Shown in pieces: positions 55,191-64,000 of a stretch of 64,000 nucleotides of DNA. Below the pieces are notes generated by a model. That model was not told the DNA's origin. It ran no database searches and saw only the letters and a list, made by a program, of their open reading frames with translations. Position numbers and translations under genes: made by a program. Position 1 is the first letter of the stretch. Every line of letters begins with the position of its first letter. The stretch spans positions 505,994,665-506,058,664 of the forward strand of contig NC_045427.1 of assembly GCF_902635505.1 (NCBI RefSeq), written 5' to 3'. The DNA comes from Sarcophilus harrisii (lineage: Eukaryota; Chordata; Mammalia; Dasyuromorphia; Dasyuridae).

Positions 55191-58011
55191 AAGCTTTTTT
55201 ATTTTCAAAACATGCATGGATAATTTTTCAACATTGATCATTACAAAACCTTGTATTCTAAAAATTTTCCCTCCTTTCCCCTATCCCTTCCCTTAGATGG
55301 CAAATGATCTAATATATGTTAAACATGTTAAAATATATGTTAAATCCAATATATATATAAAAATCTAAATACAATTACCTTGCTACACAAGATAGATCAA
55401 AAAGGAAAAAAAATGAGAAAGAAAACAAAATGTAAGCAAATAACAACAAAAAGAGTGAAAATGCTATGTTGTGATCCACACTCAGTTCCCACAGTCCTCT
55501 CTCTGGGAGTAGATGGCTCTCTTCATCACAAGGTCATTGGAACTGGCATCAGTCATCTCTTTGTTGAAAGGAGTCACGTCCATCAGAATCAATCATCATA
55601 TGATATTGCTGTGTACAATGATCTCCTGGTAAACTATCCTATGTTCTTCAAATTTGCTTATAATATCATTCTTTATATATAAATCATGAACCCATTTTGA
55701 CCTCATCTTGGCATATGATGTTAGATGGGGCAATGGCTAGTTTCTGTAATACTGTTTTCCAACTTTCCCAGCAGTTTTTGTCAAATAGTGAGTTCTTATC
55801 CCAAGAGTTAGTCTTTGGGTTTGTCAAAAACTAGATTGCTAAAGTTATTGACTATTTTGTTCTGTGAAGCTAACCTATTTCACTGATCAACTATTCTATT
55901 TATTAGCCAGTCTCAAATGGTTTTTATGACTGCTGCTTTATAATATAGTTTTAGGTCTGGCATAGCTAGGCCACCTTCATTGGCAATTTTTTTTATGAAT
56001 TCCCTTGAAATTCTTTTGTTCTTCCAGATGATCTTTGTTTTATTATTTTCTAATCTATAAAATAATTTCTTGGGAGTTTGATTGGTATGGCACTAAAATA
56101 AGTAGATTAATTTAGGTAGCATTGTAGTTTTTCTTATATTCATTCAGCCTACCCATGAGCACTTGATATTTTTCCAAATGATTAGATCTGACTTTATTTG
56201 TATGTTGTATTCATATAGTTCCTGAATTTCCCTTGGCAGATAGATTCTCAATTATTTTATACTATTGACAGTTATTTTGAATGGAATTTCTCTTTGTATT
56301 ACTTGCTGCTAGACTTTGTTGGTAGAAATACTGATGATTTCTGTGGATGTATTTTGTATCCTGCAACTTTGCTAAAGTTGTGAGTTGTTTCTAGTTGATT
56401 TTTTTAGTTGATTCTCTTGGGTTCTCTAAGTATACCATCATATCATCTGCAAAGAGTGATGATTTGTTTTCCTCATTACTTTAATTTATTTAATCTCTTT
56501 TTCTTTTCTTATTGCAAAAGCTAACATTTCTAATGCAATAATGAATCATCATGGTGATAGTGATAGTACTTGGTCTTAGTGGAGGAGTGATGAGTCAGGG
56601 ACCCACATGGATGGTCAAACATGGAGTCCCTTTATTACAAGTTCTCTCAGCCCTACATACCTTAGTACAATTACATTACTACAGCACACTGAGTATGTGT
56701 TAATTATAAGCACTGTGCTATTAATATGTAAGTGCCTCTTTTACTGCAAGTATCTCTGTTTCAAGTAGAACACAGGTTGTCAAGCCCCCCCTGACTTCTC
56801 AGAAAGGGTAAAATGCCCCAAGGGGAGATGAGAGCTGAACAAGACATGGTCAGCAGGTTCCCTCTGGACTGAAGAGCCCTATATCTCATTGTGAGTCCCC
56901 CCACTGTCTGTAGCTCTCTATGTAGACCTAGTTTCCAAGTCAGTTCTTTTTCCAGTGAGGTATTTTACATTTTCTTTTGTTTTTTTTTCACTTTTTTGGT
57001 TTTGTTTGATTGATTCTTGAAGTCTCATTGAGCCATTCACTTCCATTTGCTCAATTCTAATTTTTAGTATATTATTTCCTTCAGTCAGCTTTTTAAAATT
57101 TCCTTTTGCATTTGGCCAATTGAGTTTTTAAATGAGGTGATTTGTTTGTTGCATTTTTCCATTTCACAGATTCTGTTTTTCAAGGAATTTTTCTTTTTCA
57201 TGTTCATCGTATAAGGAGTTATATGATTTTTCTATTTCATCAAATCTATTTTTAAGGTGTTTTCTTCAGATAATTTCTTTTTCCTTTTCCAAACCCTCAT
57301 GCAAAGAGCTCATTTCCTTTCCTCATTTTTCTTCTCTCTTTTAAAATTCTTTTTGAATTATTCTAAGAGAGCCTTGTGAAATGAGGACCAATTCATATCA
57401 CCCTTTGGGACTTTATCTGGATATGATTTGTCTTTAGAATCCTCAGGGTTTGAGGTCTGTTCTTTTTCTCCATAAAAGCTATCTATGGTCAGAGTTCCTT
57501 TTGCTTTTTTTGCTCACTTTTTTAAAGGTTGAGATCTGCTCTTAAGACAAAAGGGCAACAGCCACATTAGTTTGCCCTTGTGCATGTGATGCTGATTGAT
57601 ATTTGATGTTGGGTAGGTGTAGCCAGGTTTTTTTCTGAGGTTCAAAGACTCACTATTTGTCTTTTTTATTTGCTTTGTGTATATCACTGAAAATCTATTG
57701 AACCATTGTTTTTTAACCAGGACAGAATAGCCTAGATTCCCTGGCACACAGATGCTGCGATGCCCTGGCTCCCTGACTCAGTCTTCCTGTGCTCCAGTCT
57801 GGTCTTGGCAGCCTCTCCCCATGTCCTATTGACACAGATCTTTTCTAAAGTTCTTCCAAAGTATATTCTTCTGGAAATTCATTGTACTCCATATATTTGT
57901 GGGTTCTGTTACTCCAAAACTAGTTTAGAGGCTTAATCTGGTGTTGATCTAAGGGATACTAGAAGGAGCTGATATAGAAATGTGTGTACTCTCTACCATC
58001 TTTGGTCCACC
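55191..58011 (-). mobile_element. Second L1, both ends present, internally deleted, with an LTR-like insertion
   Basis: The 3' end begins about 55191 (ATGCATGGATAATTTTTCAA, CTTAGATGGCAAATGATCTA). At about 55630 the text jumps from GTACAATGATCTCCTGGT to a point farther inside ORF2 (TTCAAATTTGCTTATAATAT). ORF2 then runs to about 56562 (CTAAGTATACCATCATATCA). After a foreign block it resumes in ORF1, where the minus strand gives a coiled-coil-rich region (56940-57400), and ends at the 5' terminus near 58005 (TACCATCTTTGGTCCACC). Confidence 0.75.
56570..56930 (-). mobile_element. Solo-LTR-like insertion inside the L1
   Basis: The block is unrelated to the L1 on both sides. Read on the minus strand it ends GTCCCTGACTCATCA, and a little before that carries an AATAAA signal, a layout usual for an LTR. 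No internal retroviral sequence is seen, so it would be a solo relic. Ends are approximate, family unnamed, and it must be younger than the L1 that holds it. Confidence 0.45.
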
Positions 58012-58334
58012 AAGCACTTAAGTTCTGTGGAAGAAAATGTCCATATATATGATCAGATATGAAATCTCTATATTTATGTCTGTATCTATGTCTATCTATC
58101 TAAAACAAATCTATCTCTGGGGGACATAGAGTTGGGGAGGATGATTTAGTAAAGTCTTATGAAGAACATGGCACTTTGGTTAAACTTTGATTTAAACTAG
58201 GACCTTCAAAAGTCAAAAATGAAATTCAAAATTTTACAGCAAAGTAGGAGTCATTTTACCTATATGGGCATAGAGAAAGAACATATGAAGGACAAGAAAG
58301 ACAATCAAATTACCTGTACTGTAGAACAGGTAAA

Positions 58335-58865
58335 AGGAAATAATGTTAGAATGAAAAAGAATGGAAAAGTAAATTGATGTCAGGTTGTGAAAGATTTTAA
58401 ATGGCTTTTAAAAAGTTTGTATTTGACCTAGATTTATATGGAGTAAACGGAGTTTGAGTATAGAAGAATGATATATTTAGCCATGTGCTTTAGGAAGATC
58501 AATTGGTCATTCAGAGAGCTCCATGGAGAATGGACAGGAGAAAAGAGAATTTATTAAAATAGTCTAGGTCTGAATAATGAGTGCTTGGGCTGGTATTAAC
58601 TGAGAGTGTAGGAAAGGAGTTAGATACAAGTGATGTCATGGGCTTGGCAATGAATTGGATATTTGGGGTGAAAGGGAATGAGTAGTTGAGGTTTACTCCC
58701 AGGTTGGCAATCTTGGAGCCTGAAAGGATGGGAAGAAACAGGGAACTATCAGTTTGACAAGAAAAATAATGTGCTCTGTTTTGTGTGTGTTCATTTTTGA
58801 ATTTCCTATTGGATAACCAGTTTGAAATTTCTAACAGACTGAGAATGATAACTCAGACAAAAAAA
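58335..58865 (-). repeat. L2 interior, minus strand
   Basis: GTTGTGAAAGATTTTAAATG, TGTGCTTTAGGAAGATCAAT, AATAGTCTAGGTCTGAATAA, TTGGATATTTGGGGTGAAAG and ATTGGATAACCAGTTTGAAA in antisense L2 order. Confidence 0.75.
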
Positions 58866-59264
58866 ATCTCCTGTGTTTCTGTCTGAGATAACTTGCAGCA
58901 GAAGCTGATTGTATTTTTTTTCAAAACAAATTAAAATTTGCCAAAGAAAAACAGAAAACTTACAGGAGTTTAAACTTAATTTTAAAAATCTCTCCATAGT
59001 GAATTCTTCATATTTATACTTCTCACTTTGACAATCTGACTGTCTGGCCTTTCTGAACTACCTAAGAGAGAGAAAGGAATTAGTGCTCTTGAATTGACCT
59101 GTGGGAAGTGCCAACTTTGAACTGCAGTAACATGCTGAAGTAGGCCTTCCTTCAACTTATGTGAAGCAGAGGAAAGTAGGGGATTTAAGCTATTCTTCTT
59201 ACAGATCAAAAATAGTAGCTATATGTTTTAAAAAGAGACCATCAGAGAAGAGTCAAGAAAAGGC
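58866..59264. other. Unassigned intronic stretch
   Basis: Nothing recognised. Confidence 0.4.
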
Positions 59265-60260
59265 AAGATCATAGTATTCTTGTGGGAAAGATGGAATGGT
59301 ATTGGCTGGATGATAGCACAGTGAAATGGATTCAGAGTTGGTTGAATGTCCTGAGCCAAAGAGAAGTTATTAATGTTTTGATTTTATCTTGGAAGGAGAT
59401 TTCCAGGGGAGTGACCCAGGTGTCAATGATACTATTTTATATTTTTATCAAAAACTTGGAAAAAGATGTACTTGAAATGCCTCAAATTTGAAAAATGACC
59501 TAAAACTAGCTGGGAGAGATAGCTAATATACCTGCATCCATATTCAAAAAGGTCTTGAGAGGTTTGAACATTAGCTCAAACCCTAGAAACTTTATACTTG
59601 GATCAACAAAATAAAGTTTTAAGCCTTTAAAAAAATTATAAGTAGATGATGGAGTAGGAATAGTCAGATTATAATTAAACTGAAAAAATTATTAGGAATT
59701 TAGTAAACCATAAACTCACTATAAAACTGTAGTGTGATTTGGCCAAGAAAACTAATACAAACTTAGACTATGTTGAAAGAGACAGAGTGTGCTGGCCTAG
59801 GCAAAGATACTATGATAATTTGTCTTGGTCAGGCCACTATCAGAGTACATGTTCTATTCTAGGATCCACATTTTAAGCAGGGAATAAAAAATCTATAAAA
59901 ATATCCAGAGGATGCAATCAGAATGCTATGGGATCTCCAGGTTATGCTATATGAGTTCTGTTTGAAGGGCTTTCCCATAGAAGAGACATTATTTTGGTTC
60001 TGCTTGACCCTAGAGAATAAAACTAGGAACAAATGTATAAACAAAATGGAAAAGTTCTCCTCCCCAACAATTAGCTGTACTCCAGAATGGAATAAGATGC
60101 TTTCAGAGGTAACAGCTGCCTTGTAACTGAAGGTTTTCAAGCAAAGAACAAGGGACAATGTTTTAAGAATGATGTAGAGAGATTTTTGTTCTATAATGGG
60201 TTTGACTTCTTGACCCCTGAGATTCCTTCAGACTCTGAAATTCTGGGATTCTTAAAAAAG
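59265..60260 (+). repeat. L3/CR1 LINE, RT region to 3' end
   Basis: About 1 kb keeps CR1/L3 order: GGCTGGATGATAGCACAGTG, TCAGAGTTGGTTGAATGTCC, GATTTCCAGGGGAGTGACCC, AAACTAGCTGGGAGAGATAG, GGTCAGGCCACTATCAGAGT, CCTCCCCAACAATTAGCTGT, GGTTTTCAAGCAAAGAACAA. The frame from 59282 reads SWLNVLSQREVINV and ISRGVTQVSMILFYIFIKNL, matching the RT block GVPQGSVLGPVLFNIFINDL. Confidence 0.85.
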
Positions 60261-60479
60261 AAGTGCAAATGTGAGACTTTCATCTGTAGGGAAAGTATTT
60301 TGGAGAATGAGAATTATGTATACAATATTCAAAACCTTCTTTGGATGGTAGCTCTATTATTGTATCAGGATTGAAACTACTCTGCAATGCATTAGAAAAT
60401 AAAAGTTCCAATCCTGATTCTGGTCACTTACTATATCTGTGGCCTTCATCATGTCCTTTGACACCATGAATTTAGAACT

Positions 60480-60670
60480 GTAAGGGATCTTTGAGGCTTT
60501 CCAATCTGACCTCCCAATTTCCTCCTTAGGGAAACTGAGGTCCCCATAAGGGAATTAGCATTGGTCAGATTGCTAATAAGCAAGTGAGATTTTAAATGTG
60601 ATTTAAACCCCAGTCCTCTGAGTTCATATTCAATACCCTATCTATTATGTGACTTAATCTCTGTGGTTCT
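60480..60670 (-). repeat. MIR, minus strand
   Basis: GAACTGTAAGGGATCTTTGA, TTAGGGAAACTGAGGTCCCC and TTTAAACCCCAGTCCTCTGA. Confidence 0.7.
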
Positions 60671-60696
60671 CAATTTTCTCATCTGTAAAGTGAGAC

Positions 60697-60925
60697 TGGG
60701 AAGTTAGGTGGTACAGTGGTTGCAGTCATGGGCATAGAGTCAGGAAGACCTGAATTCAAATTTGTCCTCAAACACTGTGTGACCTCGGGCAAGTCATTTA
60801 ACTGTTTTTCCTTATCTGTAAAATGAGCTGGAAAAGGAAATGGTAAATCACTCAAGTAGCTTTGCCAAGAAAACCCCAAATTGGGTCATGAAGAGTCAGT
60901 CACAACTGAATGCATGTGTCATAAT
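60697..60925 (+). repeat. MAR1-type SINE
   Basis: GGGAAGTTAGGTGGTACAGT, GAGTCAGGAAGACCTGAATT, TGTGACCTCGGGCAAGTCAT, GAGCTGGAAAAGGAAATGGT, GCTTTGCCAAGAAAACCCCA and TCATGAAGAGTCAGTCACAA. Confidence 0.9.
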
Positions 60926-61844
60926 AATTAATAAATGCTGGTTGGATTGGCTTGGCTTATTGTGAGGATGAAATAAACTAATGTACACAAAAGGTATCAT
61001 ATTATGTTTATATAGAAGATATTGTAAGCACAGCACCTGCCAATTTTCATGTTTAGTACTTCAGTAGATACAGATTTAATCCTTTGTGAAAGAGCATATA
61101 ATACACTTCATACTGTGTGATCATTTAGGCATACCATCACTCCACTTTTTGCCATGCCAAGTACTTTGCAGATTCATTCATTTAAACACATTTCAGTGCA
61201 GCTCCCTGCTGAACGCACTGTGTTTCATGCCATGTCAGCTGCAAGGATAGATGGGAGATTTGTTCATTTTAGATACAGGAAGGAGACGTTGGTCATAGTC
61301 TCCAAGGCATCTGAGCTGAATAACTGAACAATGAAGTTATTCTTCATGCTTTTTATGAACTAAGTGGAAGCTACTTCCCTAAAGTTGCTCAGGTCTCAAG
61401 AACTACTGTCAAGTTTGGCAGGATTGAGACTGATTTAATTGGTCACAACTCATCTGTACAGCTGTGCTACTTGGCAGGGACTAGGTAATGGCACTTCTGA
61501 TATCTGCCATGATTAAGGCAGTCTCTGGTAACGGGATGGATTAAATGTCTCAGTACTAATTTCCCTATGCCATGTAGACTTGACTTTAGACAAGACAATG
61601 TGCAATATTGTCTACTGACATAGAGGTAATAGAATTGGAGAATGGGGTTTGGGTTTAGAAACAGCTAGTCATCAGGTCTGGATGGAACCTACTGTGTGAG
61701 AAGAAAAAAGATTTGAAATAATCATGAAAAGGTAAGTGGGAGTCAAGTTTTATGTTACAGTCAGTAAATAAACCTTGAAGCTTTTTGAACAAGACATTAA
61801 CAGTCAGATTTGTGCCTTGGAAAAAATAATTTGCTATGTGCAAG
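60926..61844. other. Repeat-free intronic stretch
   Basis: No gene or repeat seen. 61030-61640 has balanced composition and low simple-sequence content, and stands out as a possible conserved regulatory element. Confidence 0.45.
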
Positions 61845-62215
61845 AGGGAGGAGAGGAAGACAGACTGGAAGCAAGAATATCACCTAAGAGGTTTTCTTGA
61901 TAAGATGTGATGAGGATTTGACCTAAGATAGTGACTATATGAGTGGAGAGAAGGAAATGGATTCAAAAGATGCTATGAGGTTAGAAATGATAATATTTGA
62001 GAACTAACTTTATGGACCTAGGGATAGGGAATAATTAAGGATGGCTCTGAAGTTCTCAGTCTCGCTAACTGGAAGAATAGTGATACTCTTATCATAAGTA
62101 ATTTTTTTTTATTTTTCCAAAAGATGACTTTTAGTTAATGATATGGAAAAAGGATCAGGGAAAAAATTGTGGATGTCAAAAAATTTGGGTGTTATCTATA
62201 TAGATCTAATACCTA
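61845..62215 (-). repeat. L2 interior, minus strand
   Basis: AGATGCTATGAGGTTAGAAA, GGATGGCTCTGAAGTTCTCA and GGATCAGGGAAAAAATTGTG in antisense L2 order. Confidence 0.6.
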
Positions 62216-62221
62216 AAATGA

Positions 62222-63170
62222 TTAATAAAGAAGCATTTATCAAAAGTCTATTTTATGTCAAGCGCTGTACTAGCACTGAGAATACAATGTTAAAAATGAG
62301 GTAGTACTTTTTCCTCAGTAATTTTTTATCATGTACATTTGTGTGTGTATATACAAAGTAGATGCTAAATAAATACAATGTGATTTCCTTGTGGATTCAC
62401 AAGAAGGTCAGGGAAGGCTTCACGTAGAAGGATGTTACCTGAGCTGAGTTTCTAAGTAAACCATGGAAACAAATGAGATCATCAAAGGTAGGACTATAGT
62501 GAGAGAAGAGTGCCTAGGATACTGGTAAGGTGACAGGACATAGATGATTACTTAGTAAAGGAGAATAAGAAAGATAGATTGGATCAGTAAGTGGAAAACC
62601 AATGTCAAGGGTAGAGCCAAACGAGAGTATTCAGGAGAAGGGAGTGCTCAACATGTAAAAAGCTGAAGAGAGGTCAAGAATATGAGAAATATTCATTGAA
62701 TTTTATAGTTGGTTAATAACTTGAATACAGCAGTTTCAGTAGAGCAGTGACCTCATTTATCCTGTTTCAAGAAGTTGAGAGTGGATGCTGAAGAAATGAA
62801 GGCAGTTAGTACAAATTATTTTTTCTAGGACTTTGAAAGGCAGGAGAGAAAATGGATCATACAACTATAGGGAATAACAAGATTAAGTAGAGGATTTTGA
62901 AGTATAGATAAAAACTTGTTTGCAAATAATAGACAAAGAGCCAGTAAATGAGATTGAAATGGAAGAAGTAGCAACAATAGAAGGGAGGTTATGGAATCCT
63001 ACAGTTATATAGTAGAAGAAGGTGACCTTGTCACAGAGGTAATAAAAAGGTATCTCTTTGCTAGACATGAGAATAAAGTGGAGAGAATGGATAAAACTAA
63101 AGAGATTTTGAGGTATGTCTAATAAGGAAATGAGGATTTCATGATACATGATCTTTTTCTTTTCTAAGCA
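62222..63170 (-). repeat. Second L2 copy, 3' end and interior, minus strand
   Basis: 3' end AAGTCTATTTTATGTCAAGC and GCTGTACTAGCACTGAGAAT, then GGTCAGGGAAGGCTTCACGT, and far inside the ORF AAAGCTGAAGAGAGGTCAAG and CAGCAGTTTCAGTAGAGCAG-like text near 62729. Internally shortened; starts where the first L2 stops. Confidence 0.65.
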
Positions 63171-63221
63171 GAATTGGAAGCTAGGGCCTGCCTCTCCTGA
63201 TTGAAGGTTGGGGAATTTAAT

Positions 63222-63383
63222 TTTTTTTATTATAACTTCTTATTTACAAAATATATGCATTGGTAATTTTTCAATTGACCCTTGTAAAACCTTCTGTTCC
63301 AACTTTTCCCCTCCTTCTCTTCCCCCCCCCCCCCCCGAGATGGCAGGTAGTCCAATACATGTTAAATAGGTTAAAGTATATGT

Positions 63384-63453
<70 letters not shown>

Positions 63454-64000
63454 GTATACATATATTTAAACATATATATATATATATACATATTTATACA
63501 GTTATCTTGCTGCACAAGAAAAATCAGATTTAGAAAGAAGGTAAAAATAACATAAGAAGGAAAACAAAAATGCAAGCTGACAATAACAGAGTGGAAATGC
63601 TATGTTGTGGTCCACACTCATTTCCCATAGTTCTCTCTATGGGTGTAGCTGATTCTCTTCATCACTGAACAATTGGAACTAATTTGGATCACCTCATTGA
63701 AAAGAACCACATCCATCAGAATTGATCATCGTTTAGTCTTGTTGCCGTGTATAATGATTTCCTGGTTCTACTCATTTCCCTTAGCGTCAGTTCATGTAAG
63801 TCTCTCCAGGCCTTTCTGAAATATCCTGTTGGTCATTTCTTACTGAACAATAATATTCCATAACATTCATATACCATAATTTATTCAGCCATTCTCCAAT
63901 TGATGGGCATCCACTCAGTTTCCAGTTTCTAGCCACTACAAAGAGGGCCGCCACAAACATTTTTTCACATATGGGTCCCTTTCCATTCTTTAAGATCTCT
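63222..64000 (-). mobile_element. L1 3' region, minus strand, runs off the window
   Basis: T run, TATGCATTGGTAATTTTTCA, GAGATGGCAGGTAGTCCAAT, CTGCACAAGAAAAATCAGAT, TCATTTCCCATAGTTCTCTC, TTATTCAGCCATTCTCCAAT and TTCTTTAAGATCTCT at the window edge. Relatively little diverged. A poly-C run (about 63322-63336) and a microsatellite lie inside its 3' UTR. Confidence 0.9.
63390..63492. repeat. (TC)n(TA)n compound microsatellite
   Basis: About twenty TC units run directly into TA units with short interruptions. It sits in the L1 3' UTR where other copies in the window have a short AATACAATATATAT-like segment. Confidence 0.95.

Larger units (their letters stand above)
22668..64000 (+). other. UNC13C: UNC13C intron after the first coding exon (runs off window)
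   Basis: No further Munc13 coding block (C1 zinc finger, C2B) is visible downstream, so the intron exceeds 41 kb. Long introns are typical of this locus in mammals. Repeats inside it are listed separately. Confidence 0.8.

Noticed and set aside
59282-59491. Plus-strand 69-codon ORF considered as a small gene
   Set aside because: It is a remnant of the L3/CR1 reverse transcriptase.
1-64000. CRISPR arrays, bacterial operons, replication origins or attachment sites
   Set aside because: None seen. The window is vertebrate nuclear DNA, with repeats explained by SINEs, LINEs and microsatellites.

Overview
The window looks like marsupial nuclear DNA. It is AT-rich, poor in CpG and dominated by interspersed repeats: tRNA-derived SINEs with the marsupial MAR1/WSINE1 head and tail, MIR/THER-type CORE-SINEs, old L2 and L3/CR1 LINEs, and L1 copies whose 3' UTR begins, read on the minus strand, with TTTATTATAGC-type sequence. 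WSINE1-like and L1 sequence suggest an Australian, perhaps dasyurid-like, marsupial, but species cannot be fixed by eye.

The only host gene I can support is UNC13C (Munc13-3), on the plus strand. Its giant first coding exon lies at 19676-22667: 997 codons plus one base, closed by a GTACTC donor. It encodes the isoform-specific N-terminus. The C1, C2B, MUN and C2C modules must lie on later exons to the right of the window. A candidate 5' UTR starts at an acceptor near 19431 and holds several upstream ORFs. Bases 22668-64000 are intron. Bases 1-19431 are either 5' intron or upstream flank.

Layout: 1-19431 holds repeats and unassigned sequence, including two L1 insertions with visible target-site duplications (6571-6800 and 11138-11463). 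19432-22667 is the leader and exon. 22668-38155 holds several minus-strand L1 pieces, among them a full-ended but internally gutted L1 (31643-33357), plus SINEs. 38156-41950 is repeat-poor. 41950-53460 mixes L2, SINE and L1. 53768-58011 holds a SINE, a long polypyrimidine tract and two adjacent L1s, one carrying an LTR-like insertion. 58335-64000 holds L2, L3/CR1 and SINE copies, a repeat-free stretch, and an L1 running off the right edge.

The most interesting signal is inside UNC13C. Residues about 240-417 read like a LINE-1 ORF1 protein: coiled coil, then an RRM-like block, then a short C-terminal block. This suggests an ancient captured ORF1-type module in a synaptic vesicle priming factor. 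Other points are the crowded uORF leader, a repeated S-x-S-[D/E]-[F/L] peptide motif, and the fact that every L1 fragment I recognise is antisense to the gene. Repeat names and boundaries come from memory of family consensus sequences, so most ends are good only to some tens of bases.
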